A model generated the notes under the pieces. That model saw only the letters and a program-made list of their open reading frames with translations. It did no database searches and was not told the DNA's origin. DNA of 64,000 nucleotides from NCBI GenBank assembly GCA_029204225.1, contig CM055097.1:71894452-71958451 (forward strand), in the 5' to 3' direction. Made by a program: the position numbers and the translations under genes. The stretch comes from Diphasiastrum complanatum (lineage: Eukaryota; Streptophyta; Lycopodiopsida; Lycopodiales; Lycopodiaceae). Shown here piece by piece: positions 23,966 to 36,269 of this stretch; the stretch's first letter is position 1; each line of letters opens with the position of its first letter.

Positions 23966-24559
23966 CAATTGACGGGATTTCGAAGTGCATACGAAAAATA
24001 AATGATTAAGAAAAATGACATAGATGAAACGAACTGAAAATAGATAAAGCCATACCTATTTCTGAGTGCATATGCATGTAGCCGGAAAGCGAAGAAGTGC
24101 TAGTCATGAATGCTTCAATTGATTCTACTATGTTTGTCACTTTGCTTCTGTCCTTTGCTAGGATAGAACTGCTCTCAACTAGAACAACCATGAGGGCTCC
24201 CATTGATGATAAATTTGTGAGTTCTCAATGGTCGTTGATAGATCAACTTTAGACAACAGTTGCAATTGACGGGATTTTGAAGTGCATACGAAAAATAAAT
24301 GATTAAGAAAAATGACATAGATGAAACGAACTGAAAATAGATAAAGCCATACCTATTTCTGAGTGCATATGCATGTAGCCGGAAAGCGAAGAAGTGCTAG
24401 TCATGAATGCTTCAATTGATTCTACTATGTTTGTCACTTTGCTTCTGTCCTTTGCTAGGACAGAACTGCTCTCAACTAGAACAGCCATGAGGGCCCCCAT
24501 TGACAATAAATCAGTGAGTTCTCAATGGTCATTGATAGATCAACTTTAGACAACAGTTG
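23966..24559. repeat. 297-bp tandem duplication inside the CACTA-like element
   Basis: Copy 1 (23966-24262) and copy 2 (24263-24559) are almost identical. On the minus strand each encodes the same roughly 65-residue frame (ESSSxLAKDRSKVTNIVESI, FMTSTSSLSGY) followed by a plausible splice donor AAATAG|GTATGG. This looks like a duplicated exon, either from a lost transposase or from captured host DNA. I do not recognise the family. Confidence 0.85.
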
Positions 24560-24564
24560 CAAGT

Positions 24565-25560
24565 TCTTTTCATGGTCGTGAAGGCTCAGTTAGCTGAGTC
24601 TCTGATCTGACAACTAGTTTGGTGATGGCTTTCCTTCATATCTAATACTTATAGGCATAGTAAAGGCTTGCAAAGTAGCAGCAGCAATGGTCAAATGTAT
24701 TATAGAGATAGCGATGTTAATAATCACATGTCTCAACTCTATCAACAATAATCCTTCAGTATTTTGAAAATCAACATTCAATTCCTCAACGGCTAGAATG
24801 TGATTGAATGGTTAGATGACTCACTCATCTAGCAACGATGGTAGGTCAGCTCTCCAAATATATTGCAAGGAAAACTGGGTTCTAACTCACAGAGCAAAGA
24901 TAATTAAGCACCCCATAGCCAATATATCTCAAGCTTCCAATAGAGATAGTGAGTCAATGACACTCTTCAAAGTTCATTTTGAGTTCTGATTTTCAACAAA
25001 AATGCCATCATATCAAGCACGCTTCACTAGCTTTCTCTAGCTGATATCTCATTTTACATGAATCAGAAAATCATGGATTACCCTTTATGGATCGATAGGG
25101 AGTAGCAACAAGTAGCCATATTGGATCAATCAGTGAGAAAAAGTGGTAGCTCTACATCTTTCATGGTGGAGCTGGTTATGATCTTCATTTAAACCTCAAG
25201 AGCTCTCAGTCTCACACTATTTCACAAAGAACATAGCATTAAATCTAAACCCTAATTACAAAGAATATATTATTAAATCAAACTCTTCTATCTATATTTT
25301 CTTGCTCTCTCTCATGTCTCTCACACACATCCTTCTCTTCTTCTCTCATTCGCTCATGATCATAAATCACTAAGACACATGTTTGTGTTTAACTACACAA
25401 AATACACAATACAAGGAAGATAGTATACAAGAAAAAGTTACGAAGAAAGAAATCTTAGTTGCACATAACAAAACAAAAGAATCGTACTTGAAATGAGACA
25501 AATGGAATTGATAGAGTTGAGAAGAAGCACCAAAAGCCGATCTCCAACAATCTCCTACAA
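24565..25560. other. CACTA interior, no gene recognised
   Basis: About 1 kb of AT-rich sequence between the tandem duplication and the right sub-terminal repeats shows no coding similarity. Confidence 0.5.
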
Positions 25561-25967
25561 GAATAAAAAATAAGAAAACCCTAGCAAAATGATGCGGCTT
25601 TGAGAATTCGGTCGCGGACGTTGGATTCTGATAGTTGTATTATCCGTCGGAATCCGACATCCGCTTTGTGCTTTTTTTTTTTGCACGGACATGTGACGTC
25701 ATCCATTTAAAAAGTTGAAGTCTCCGAAATGGGATGTCGGATTCCGACATTTTTAATGGCCGTCAAAATCCGACGTCTGTAAAAAAACAAAAATTTTCGG
25801 CAAATATTTTTTTTTCTGGCAATTTTATTTTATTTTATTTATTTTTGTGTCGGATTCCGACAGATTATGAAATTATTCTGAATCCGTCGGAACCTTGTGT
25901 CGGAAATTGCGCATTTTGTTGTTGAAAACTCCATTTTTTGTCATTACTAGAATTTGTCATAGAGAAG

Positions 25968-28900
25968 ATGTCTTCATCTGGTTCACATTTCTTGGAGCAC
26001 AGTGAGAGATTAACATCTTTCAATTTTGCAATGTGGAAGATCTGGAATCATTATTGATTCTACAGGATGTAATGGATATTGTGAGTGGAGTTGAAGAAGA
26101 ACCTGCTGCACCTAATGAAGCTGCAACATTTTACAAAAGAACCAGAATTGCCCTTCATTTTATAAAAATGAATGTAACCAATGAAGTGTAAAGAGAGATC
26201 AGCACATGCACCACTGCCAAGGAAGCTTGGGATACTCTAAAAACAATCTATGAAATTAGGAATACTTCTAGATTGCTTACAATTAGAAATCAAATTTTTT
26301 TAAGTTATCAAAGAGTAGATGAGAGTGCTTCATCATATGTAATGAGAGTTAAGGATCTTCATCAAGAGTTAGCTGGTACTGGGAATCCTCTTAAGAACAC
26401 TGAACTTGTTCAAGTAATCCTTTATGGACTTAGAGATGAGTATGACAATATTGTGTAGACTTATGCTGTCAGGGAGGATCTTCCATCCTTGGAGACACTG
26501 CAAGGTGTTCTCATTGCTGAAGAAAGTAGACAAGAGAACAAGATGCTGAGGATCAACAGACTTTCATTGAAAGATGGTGGAGATGACAAAGCACTCTTCA
26601 TCAGAGACAAGTCAAGAGGCAAGGGCAAAGAACAACAAGACTTCAAGAAGGACAAAGCCAAAGAATGTGGTGAGGATTAGTTCTCACAAGCTGCAACATC
26701 CAATGGCAAGAAGAAGCTGTCAAAGATCAAGTGTTTCTTCTGTGGCAAGAAAGAACACTATGCATCAAACTGTTTCAAGAAGAAGAACCAATCTATGCAA
26801 GCTAACCCTACTAATGAGGATGAGTGTGAGGGTGTTGAGAGTGAAAGAGAGGATTCATTAATGATGTCTACTTTTTCATCTTCTCATTTTAAGAATGAAG
26901 AAGTTTGGTGGATAGATAGTGGGGCTAGTTCCCATATGTCTACTTCTAGAAACTCTTTCACTAATCTCATGCCATATCTAGGTGCAAAAAGATTAATCTA
27001 TACTGCTAATGATGTAGAGTGTAGGATTGAAGGAATAGGTAGTATTCCACTGCATGCATCATCATCAAAATCATTTTGCTTACATGATGTACTTTATGTA
27101 CCTAGATTGACGAAAAATCTCATGAGCGTAGGACAATTGTTTGATAGTGGATTGGATATCAAGTTTCAAGTTGACAAGTGTATAATCTCAAGAGAAAATG
27201 AAGTTATTGCTAGAGGTCTAGAATTGGTAAGTTGTCCAAACTAGATTCTAGGGAGAGTGCTAACATTTCAGATATTGCTTATGAGACCAAGGTTCTTCAG
27301 GAGGATCTGTGGCATAAGAGATTGGGACATCCCAATTTTAAAGCCATGCAATCTATGGTCAAGGAAGGAAAAGTTTTGGACTACCAAAGACACTGTCAAA
27401 AGAGATTTTACCTTGTGAAGCTTGTGTGGTGGCAAAATCACACAGAAGGCCTTTTCCTAGATCAAGTATCAAGACAAAGCAACCATTTGAACTCATGCAC
27501 TCTGATGATCATTTCTCATCAACTAAGAGCAAAGGAGGAGCAAATTGCTTTGTCTCCTTTGTAGATGATTATACAAGATATTCTTGGATCTATATATTGT
27601 CTTCAAAAGCCATGGTTTATGATGTTTTTCTTACTTTTAAAGCTTATGTAGAGAAGCAGTTTCCTTTCAAGTTAAAAGCTTTAATAAGTGATAGTGGAGG
27701 AGAGTACACTTCCAATAAATTTAAAGACTTTTGTGAGAGAGAGGGTATTCAAAGAGAATTTTCTTGTTCATATACTCCTCAGCAAAATGGAGTTGCTGAG
27801 AGAAAAAATAGAACTTTGTGTGAATGTGCAAAAGCCATTAGGCTAGAAGCTTCTCTGCCTAAAGAATTTTGGGGAGAGGCAGTTCCATGTGCAAACTATC
27901 TTTGTAATAGACTTTCAAATCTTGCAATAGGAGGAAAGAGACCATTTGAGATGTTGTATAAGAAAAAGCCTAAGGTAGATCATCTTAGGATTTTTGGCTA
28001 TGTATGCTTTGTGCATGTGCCTCTAGAAACTAGGAAGAAGGAAGATCCTAATGCAGTAAAAGGAATTTTTGTAGGATATGCATCCACTAACAAAACATAC
28101 AAGATTTATTTGCCCTCTACTAACAAGAATGTTGTTAGTAGAGATGTGATCTTCCATGAAGATCAGAAGGTTAACTTGGATGATGCACGAATCAAAGAGA
28201 CTCATGCAAGATCAATGATCAATCTTGATGTTGTTCAAGAAGAGGTGAGGCCGAGGCTTGAAGAGGAGCAAATTCAAGCTACCACACCAAGAAGATCTAC
28301 ACGAGCAAGATCTGAACCAAGGAGGCTCACATATGATGAAGAAGGAAGGCAAGAGGAAGGTGAAACTTCCTATTATGCAATTTTTATATCGGATGAAGAG
28401 CCTAAGGAGCTTTTCAATCCAAGGAGTGGGTTGAAGCAATGACCCAAGAATTTGAAGCCTTGATGTCAAATAATACATGGGAGCTTGTGGGGCCACCAAA
28501 CAACATGCATGTGATTGGATGTAAGTGGGTATTCAGAATCAAGTAAAATCATGATGGATCAATCAATAAGTATAAAGCAAGACTTTGTGCCAAAGGCTAC
28601 TCACAGATCAAAGGTCTTGACTATGAACACACATTTGCACCAGTTGCAAAGATGGTAACAATTCGAATACTCATCTCTCTTGCATGTTTTCACAACTGGA
28701 GTATGTTCCAGCTTGATGTTTCTAATGCAATTCTTAATGGTTATGGAGCAGCCTCCAGGTTTTGTTAGGGAAGGTGATGAACCAATAGTTTGTCTTTTGT
28801 TCAAAAGTCTGTATGGACTGAAATAGGCACCAAGGTCTTGGTATGCAAGCTCAACTCCTATCTCATATCGTTGGATTTTGTCTAAGTGAATATTTTGTCT

Positions 28901-29590
28901 TTGTGGAAATAATGAGAAGTTAGTTGAAGAAACTAAGCATGCATTTGGTACTGAGTTTAAGATGCAGGAATTAGGAGTTCTTCACTATATTTTAGGCCTT
29001 GAAATAGATTTTTGGAAAGGTCGTGCATTTATAAACCAAAGTAGATATGCACTTTCCATGCTCAGGAAATTCCATATGGAAAATTGTAAAGGCATAGATA
29101 CACTTGTGGAGCACACTGTAAAAGTCCAATGAAAGATGATGAAAAATCCTTTGAGGACATCACTCTTTATAGGAGTGTTATTGGCTCACTTATTTGGTTA
29201 ACAATGACTAGGCCTGATCTAAGCTTTTGTGTTCATAAACTAAGTCAACACATGCAGGCTATATCATTGGAAGTTGGCTAAAAGAGTCTTGAGGTATATA
29301 TCTCTACCTTGGATTATGGATTATGGATTACTTTGATTGCTTTTTCAGATTCAGATTTTGCAGGATACAGGTTGGATAGAAAATCCACAAGTGCTTACAC
29401 TATATTTCTGGGAGGAAACTTGGTTTCTTGGCTATCAAAGAAGTAGGCAACTATTTCCTTATCATCTTGTGAAGTTGAATACAAATCTCTTACAACCACA
29501 ACAAAGGAGGTTTTATGGATCAAAAGGCTACTTTTGGAGCTAAAGTGTTATGTAGATGAAGATCTTCCAATTATCAAGAATGACAAAATT
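25968..29590 (+). pseudogene. Copia A gag-pol
   Basis: Gag starts at the ATG at 25968 (MSSSGSHFLEHSERL). A 4-bp loss relative to Copia B near 26040 shifts the frame. Later parts are the zinc knuckle CFFCGKKEHYASNC (26730), protease WWIDSGASSHMS (26905), pre-integrase DLWHKRLGHPN (27306) and a long integrase frame (27426-28442) with the DDE residues in FVDDYTR, SDSGGEY and GVAERKNR. The RT (28440-29250) has VIGCKWVF and [11 protein letters not shown], but the YVDD segment just before GNNEKLVEET (about 28910) is deleted. RNase H (29335-29580) includes DRKSTSAYTIFLGGNLVSW. Several stops are present. The integrase frame is the longest intact stretch. Confidence 0.92.
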
Positions 29591-29592
29591 TC

Positions 29593-29863
29593 TGCTACCT
29601 GAGAGCAGAAATAGTTTTCTATCATTGATTTTCTCTCTCTACCCGAGAGCAGCCTATTTTTCCCATACTGAACACTTAGAATTATTTTTGACATTCAATT
29701 CTCATAGTGAGGAGTTATATTTTTCAGTCAGATGTATGCCATTGTGCTCTTGTCTTAGATTTTTCAAGCATACTGTTCTTTGATCAATCTTGTGCAATCA
29801 CAACACCTCAATAAGATCATGTAGGGTGTGTGGTGAAGTTCACACATGCTAAAAAACTTCACA
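29593..29863 (+). repeat. Truncated 3' LTR of Copia A
   Basis: This matches only the last 270 bp or so of the 5' LTR. The RNase H end is fused directly to it, so a deletion removed the pol terminus, polypurine tract and U3. It ends ACTTCACA, followed by the AGATT flank. Confidence 0.85.
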
Positions 29864-29868
29864 AGATT

Positions 29869-31194
29869 CACTCATAACTTTATCGATGTAAATTTGGTGC
29901 ACGCTAAACCTTTCTACCAGAAAAAGTGAGAAAAATATCGTGTGACAATGACATCAGGAAGTAATTTCGATTTGATGGATTTTATTGTTCCTGATGTAGA
30001 ATTGCACATTCAAGATTATTCTGAAAAACTAGAATTCCATGTTGTTGCATTAGCTAATGTAGATATTGTTCTCGGGAAACAATGGCATTTTGATAAGAAC
30101 AAGTCATGGAAAATTGATTTTGTTCAGAAATCTTTATCTTTTATGCATGAAAATTCTTTAATTAAGATCAAGGCTAGTTTAAGTGATGACACTAAAAATG
30201 TTAACCCTTATTCTAAACATGAACTTAACTCTATTATGAAGAATTCGAATTTTAAGGTTTATTTATGTTTTCATAATGATATCATTTGCTGCATTGATGA
30301 AGAACTTAACATAAATGCCATGAATATACCCAGTGAGAACACTACAGAATTTGAAGCCTATAATTAACTTAGGTAGTAATTCAATGATGTTTTTTTAGAC
30401 GTTCCTGTAGGTTTACCACCAGAAAGGACAATTGATCATAAAATTGACCTAATACCTGGAGCAATTCCAATCGCACAATGTCCTTATAGGATGGGTGCAT
30501 TGGAAGAGGCTGAGGTAAGTAGGCATTTACATGATTACCTGAAAAAGGGGTGGGTACAACCTAGTAAGTCTCCTTGGGTATCACCAACGGTTTTGGTTGC
30601 CAAGAAGGATGGGACTATAAGGTTTTGCGTCGACTATAAGAAATTGAACAAGGTAACCGTTAAGAATAGATATCCACTATCGCAAATGGATGATCTAATA
30701 GACTACCTCGGTGGTGTTGGGTACTTTACCAAGATAGATCTAAGATCGGGATACGCATTAAGGTAGAAGATATACCAAAAATTAGGTTTTGAACTCGCTT
30801 TGGTCACTAGAAATTTTTGGTGTTGCCTTTTGGTTTGACCAATGCACCGGCGACTTTCCAATAGAGGATGAATGATTTGTTTAGGCCATCTTTAGGAAGA
30901 TTCGTAGTGGTATTCTTAGATGATATCCTAGTGTTCAGTAAGACTTTGGCGGAACGTAAAGAGCATTTTAGGATTGTCTTGGACATTCTAAAAAGGGAAA
31001 AGCTTTTTGCCAAGGAGTCTAAGTGTGACTTTTTTGCTAAGGAATTGTCCTACTTGGGACGTAAGATTTTTGAACGGGGAGTGGAGATTGAGGTCGATCG
31101 TATCCAGAGGCTTATTGATTGGCCTATTCTCACCACAGTTCAAAAAATCAAGTCTTTTTTGGGGTTTGTAGGATTTTTCCATTGGAATATTCCT
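29869..31194 (+). pseudogene. Gypsy J protease (continued) and RT
   Basis: This continues the frame broken at 22085. The rest of the protease and a linker are at 29869-30367, with the LGKQWHFDKNKSW block matching the ILG-x-W region. RT (30440-31190) shows [31 protein letters not shown], the catalytic FLDD (VVVFLDDILVFS near 30910) and the FLGF region. Stops occur at 30366 and near 30766. It is cut at 31194 by Copia B. RNase H and integrase of J are not found afterwards. Confidence 0.9.
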
Positions 31195-31919
31195 TGTGAA
31201 GATTATTAAAATATTATCTTCCTATCTTGAGTTTGGGGTCATGTCCATGATAATTTCCACTAGATTCATGTTGTACATATAAGGAGTGTGAATTGAGCAC
31301 ATATCCTTCTAGTGTAGCTCAGATTTGAGTTAGATAGGTTCAATTATGATGACATGCAGATGTTTTGATAGCATGCAAAGTCTTACTGTATGCATGCAAG
31401 CCACATGCAATCAGTGCATGCAACATGCAAAGTAGTTTCTGTGATCTACACATGTCTAGGCAATTTTATGAGTTGACATGCAATTCATGCACCATACATG
31501 CATGCAGTTACACATGTGGATCTCTGGTAGGTGAATTAGTTCAGTTAAGTGGACTTTCCATGCAAATGCACTGTAGGAATTCGAGTCTCTCTCATGTAGG
31601 GAAAGCTGGACATGTTTTGCCATATTGTGAATATTGAGATTTTGGTGTTCTGGACTCATTCTCTCTCTACCCAGGTTTTCTATGTATGATTTTCTCTCTC
31701 TACCCGAGAGCAGCCTCTTTTTCCCATACTGAACACTTAGAATTATTTCTGAAATTCATTTCTCATAGTGAAAAGTTAGATTTTTTTATCAGATGTATGC
31801 CATTGTGCTCTTGCCCTAGATTTTTTAATATTATTGTTATTTGATCAATCTTGTGCAATCACGACACAAAAGATCCTATAGGGTGTGTGGTGAAGTTCAC
31901 ATGTGCTAAAAACTTCACA
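31195..31919 (+). repeat. 5' LTR of Copia B
   Basis: This 725-bp LTR is collinear with 22086-22806, including a CATGCA-rich U3 (31350-31505) and the conserved 3' end before TGGTATCAGAGC. Confidence 0.9.
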
Positions 31920-31933
31920 TGGTATCAGAGCTT
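31920..31933 (+). other. Primer binding site of Copia B
   Basis: TGGTATCAGAGCTT is identical to the site in Copia A and lies directly after the LTR. Confidence 0.92.
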
Positions 31934-32560
31934 CATGCTTTGAAGAGGTGAGGGTGTATACATCAGATCAGCAATGTTTTTGCTTGCAGGAACTTGGATT
32001 TCGGAGAAGGATTCAAACTCATTGAGAAACAAGCAATCTGTGGATCAAATCAAGGCTGATCTGATCCAACGGAGCTCTGTACGGACATAGACTCACACGT
32101 GTGAAATCAGCCCTCATTAATGAGCGCTACTTCTCAAGTGATACAAATTTGATGTTCTATAGCTTGTTGGATAGGTATTGGAGAGTAGAATGTGTTGCTC
32201 TTATTTTTAAGTCGATTTCATTTGTTTTTAAAAGAGTTTTAGGCAATCAGAGAGTTTGAGAGAGTACTCAACTCGTGGGATATGCCAAAGTGAACACACA
32301 TCTGTCTTTTCCACCATTTTTCATCAATTTTCACTGTCAATCAAGTAGGATTGGATAGAAGTGAGTGTTATGAGGTCTTAGACTTTTCATTTCACACATA
32401 TTACTGTGTTTAAGTTGAAAGTAAGTTCCTAGAAAGTTTATCAGTACATTGAATGACTTCTTGCTTGCATGTGTTCTTTTGTGACTGAAGCAAGATCCAA
32501 ATTCAAGATAGATTGATCGAGAATTTGTTCTCACATCTGTTGCTAGATTTCATAGGTTGG

Positions 32561-33310
32561 TGCAGTAGGTTTCTTTCCTTGCCTAACCTGAATCCAAGAT
32601 CTAGTCAATCTAGCATCAAAGAGACGAAGTTAGTTGTCACGCGGAGGTTCATTCCCATGAGAGCGATAGTATAGTTCAGATTTCAACATGAATGGAGGAT
32701 CTACATCTAACACTAACATCCATTAACACTAAGCATTAACACTACATCCACTAACCCTACTTCCATTAACCCTAAATCCACAACAATGATAGAAACTCAC
32801 TCTTCTCTCTCTCTCCCTTTCTCTCTCACAAAAAGCATAAGAAATAGCAATCCCAATAATGATCAGATCCAACAATTAGCAAAATCCAAAGAAAGCATGA
32901 GAAATGGAGGAAAAGTGATCAATCCATTTCTAAAAAGAACCAATCTGCTTTATTGAAATGAGGAAATGAACATGAGGAACAACTTGAGTTGGTCCCTTTT
33001 TATAGTAGAGAGGAGGATCCTGGCGTCTGAATCCTATTGGTCCAGTCTTGCCTCTCTTTTTATTCAAATTTAAAAATGCGTGGGAACCTTCAAAATTGGA
33101 GGAAAACCCAACTTTATTCACTAACTTGACATTTAGGCCCTGTGACATTAAAAGTCCTGCAAAAAGGCCTAAAGTCCTTTATTAACTTTTAACTAATCAA
33201 TCAAATAACTATGTGATCATTGGGTTGGACTTATACAAGCAGGATGCCAAATTTCCTCTCACTTATTAACTAGAGTTAGGGTTGCCTTGGGATCCGCAAA
33301 CCCTCCAACA
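32561..33310 (-). repeat. Complete 3' LTR of Gypsy C
   Basis: On the minus strand it reads TGTTGGAGGG...CTACTGCA, about 750 bp. Its first 152 bp (33159-33310) match 38211-38361 closely, the other LTR remnant, whose terminal base pair has changed to TA. A short CT-rich run lies near 32800-32830. Confidence 0.88.
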
Positions 33311-33867
33311 ATATCCCCCACCAAAATTGGTGGCGGTCCCATGACACCTGCAATATGCAATTATTGGGGACTTTTATTGGCTTCATGCCGAATCTTAATT
33401 AAATGATATTGCACCTTCTCCATAAAGTCAAAGGCGTGCAGTATTGAAATCCAAATTATGCGGCAGGAAACAATGGTGGGCTCTGGCAATCCACTTGGAA
33501 TTTGTCCATGAAGTGAAGCGGGATTCCCAAGAGTCTCCCATCATAGCCGCATGGAAATACAATCGAGCAATCGGCAGCTGATCTTTGATTTGCTCTGAGG
33601 CCATCAGCTTATTTGGATCAAATGCCAGGGTAGGAAGGCAATCATTCGATTTGGTTGCCACTGACGCCAACAGAGTTAGATCTTTTGCAAACATTGCCGA
33701 TCATCGCACTATTGGATCCGGAGAGTGGACATACTCTCTCTGATATGCTTGTAAGGCCCGGTGGAAATCCACCGAAATATTCCAGCTGTAAGGCTGGTGA
33801 ATGATTGGCCAATTGGGCATATGGATGGTGACTTTATCCATAGCCAATCCCAAATCTTTTCATTTTT

Positions 33868-36260
33868 GTTTTCGCGACATTGGCACGTAATAAGGATCTA
33901 CCCACAACTGGTGAGGGCTGGCGATGTAACTCCTAATTGATTCCAGATTTTTCTCAAAAATCGTGATTCTCCATGCCGGTTGCTCTCTCAGTGTAGGTAT
34001 TTTGTCCAATTCTTTGCCGGCCTCAATCTCAGAGGTCTTAAATTTGAGAACCCATCCACCACGCGAGGACTCATGTGGATGCTGCTTTAAGAAGGTCTGG
34101 ATCTGGTCCTCGACGTTGATGGGCCTTCTGAATAAATGGCCTGTCCTTGATGAGGATGGACCTGCTTGTACTGCCGGTATAGTTGGCGGTTGATCTGCTA
34201 AATCTGGAGCTCCCCCCTGGTCCATGCTCAAATCAACCCCTGTATCCATCTGTATAGCTTCTTGGCGCGAAGGGGAGAATTGCGGCATGACCGGGATGGA
34301 GATTTGTGGTCCGGCTTCCAACACTTGAACGACGGCTTTTTCGTAGGCGTTGATGGTCTCTTTTGCCTTTTTCAACTCGGTTGAAGCTGTTCCTTTGAAC
34401 CTATCAAAGCGGCCTTGGAATCCCTGAAGGGCCACTTTGTATGTTTCCACTTTCTTGAACAAATATGCAATCTCCATCGGTGTGACCGGATGATCGGGTA
34501 TTTGTGTTTGCAAATACGCATCACGCTCAAGGGTGGTTGCATCCAATTCACCTTGAAGCCATGTGCGATCTTGTTCGGTCATTTGTAATTGCCCCTTTAG
34601 CAGCTGCACCTGTTGCTTGGCATCTTGCACTACCTTATCTACTTGATCCTATGCGGTTGTCAGGGCATTTTGCAGGGAGTTGATGTAGGTTTCCAAGCGA
34701 TCAGCTTGTTGTTGGGCCAATGTCTTTTCGCTTTCAGCCTTTTCTTCATGTTGCTTGGCTATCTTCACCTCTCAATCCAACTGCACAATTTTTTGGCTGA
34801 TCAGAGTGTTTTCAGATCCTAAAACAGAGATCCTCAGTTCCATTTCCTTTTTTTTTATCCAACATAGACTGGATCACTTGCCCAAGGCTTGAAACTAACC
34901 CGAGAGCATCACCAGAATCGACAGTCATGGAGGTGGCAGCAGCAGGAGACCCTGATGGTACTGTCCATGGTAGGCGTGGAGTAGGTGCCAAAGTCCCTTC
35001 TTCTTCAAAAATATCCTCGTCTTCAAACCCTTCAGGCACCGTGGCGTCGAACTACTTTGGTGACTTGACAGTTGTGTCGACCCAAAGTGTGGCTGGGCTA
35101 CCTTGTGTGGGTGGTTGCTGACTGGCATCTTCGACACCAACAGTAGCTTCATGGATATGCTCGAATCCTCTTCCACGGGATTGGGGTTCAAAGGGTTCTG
35201 GGCTCTGGGGCATTTCAAAAATTTTGGTGGCCCCAAGGGGGTAGGAATCATCAAACATATCCATGAAGAACTGTGTGTTGGGTGAGGTTGCTTTAGTGTG
35301 TGGGGGTGAGGCGGCCTGGACAGCTGTGATGGGAATGGTAGGCCCAATGGTCACAAACCGTCCTTGTATGGGAGCAGAGGCTAGGGGAATGGCAAGTTTA
35401 GTGTGAACAACAGCAGGGGGTGGAAGCGTAGCTGACGAGGTATGCCTAGTACGACGTCGTGAGGTGGAAGGCGAGTCAGGAATTACGATCTCACTGCATG
35501 GACGACGATGACTATGAGAACTTGAGGCCTGGTGAGGGGACTCGGCTGGTGCTTCTTCGTAAATGGAAAGCACAGAATCCAGATGAAAGCCATGGATTCT
35601 GTTTTGTAAGTGAGAAGCGGCTAAGAGGGACAATAGAGAGCCAACGACGAACTGCTGCTTTGTATTGGCCTTAATAGCTCGCTTGAGCTCACCAGAAACA
35701 GTCTTGAACCAGTTATATGGTTCAAGAGGGGCTTTGGCCAACTTGATGTGGGACTCCACTATCCTGTGAAGGATTTAAGATGTGATGTGGTCTTTCCTGA
35801 GGTTGCCAACCATCAGGAAATGATTCAACAATTGGGCAGTGGCGTGGATGGAAGGTTCAGTGATGGCTTCCAAAAGGTAACCATCATTAGTCCAATGCAG
35901 ATCGTTGGTGAGGTCAATGTATGGCTTGATGACCTATTTGGCGTGCTTGTGATCGGGTGAGATTCCTATAGCTGCAAGTGCGGCCTCATTGACGTGCACC
36001 TTGTGTATGGCTCCTTGGAAGGTGATGTAAAACTTGGATTTCTCTTCCTACCACGTACTGAAGGCAAGAGTGATGAAATCCATATTGATGCGTCCCGAAA
36101 AGGCTCTCTCATGAATACCCATTGCAGTAAGTAGAGGCTCCGCAAGGGTCATCCACTGAGTGACCATGCTTGTGCTAGGAAGAATCATGATGTCCGTTGC
36201 AGATGGGACATCACAATGGATAGTATAGCGCGGAGACTAGGAAGTATCGGTAGAAGACAT
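33868..36260 (-). pseudogene. Additional long frame of Gypsy C, downstream of integrase
   Basis: A sense-strand frame starts with the ATG at 36258-36260 (MSSTDTS) and runs to 34812 in one frame, with only a few isolated stops (near 36240, 36050, 35960, 35775, 35050). After a frameshift it continues from 34630 to about 33863. The N-terminal third is globular in composition (FITLAFST, KSKFYITFQGAIHKV, LLNHFLMVGNLRKDH). A Ser/Pro/Thr-rich, probably disordered part follows (35600-35050). The last part is predominantly heptad-like and charged (QVQLLKGQLQMTEQDRTWLQ), a likely coiled coil. It is not gag, protease, RT, RNase H or integrase. A homologous fragment exists at 45326-45475. I recognise no family. 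The env-like position does not imply env function; no membrane segment is seen. Confidence 0.7.
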
Positions 36261-36269
36261 GATGATCAG

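Larger units (their letters stand above)
23545..25926. mobile_element. Non-autonomous CACTA-like (En/Spm) element
   Basis: The left end is CACTACAAGAATTGCC, the classical CACTA terminal repeat. The right end (GAAATTGCGCATTTTGTTGTTG) is a degenerate inverse of it. AAC flanks both sides (23542-23544 and 25927-25929), fitting the 3-bp duplication of this superfamily. Copia B at 38395-38425 has the uninterrupted target. Sub-terminal repeats of GTCGGAWTCCGAC type occur on the left (23662, 23724, 23816, 23878, 23908) and right (25646, 25736, 25762, 25849). No transposase is recognisable, so mobilisation would need a partner. The exact right boundary is uncertain by a few bases. Confidence 0.8.
22086..29863 (+). 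mobile_element. Copia element A inserted in Gypsy J protease
   Basis: This nearly full-length but decayed Copia element has a 5' LTR 22086-22806, PBS 22807, a leader interrupted by a CACTA-like element (23545-25926), gag-pol from 25968 and a truncated 3' LTR ending 29863. LTR termini read TGTGAA...TTCACA. The 5-bp flanks AGATC (22081-22085) and AGATT (29864-29868) fit a target-site duplication with one change. The host Gypsy protease frame resumes across the site. Confidence 0.9.

Noticed and set aside
23598-24021. Overlapping frames on both strands at the CACTA left end
   Set aside because: They arise from palindromic sub-terminal repeats and A/T runs. No protein family fits.
35459-35960. 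Plus-strand frames opposite the additional Gypsy C frame
   Set aside because: The minus-strand frame is longer, has the element's orientation and has a homologue at 45326-45475.
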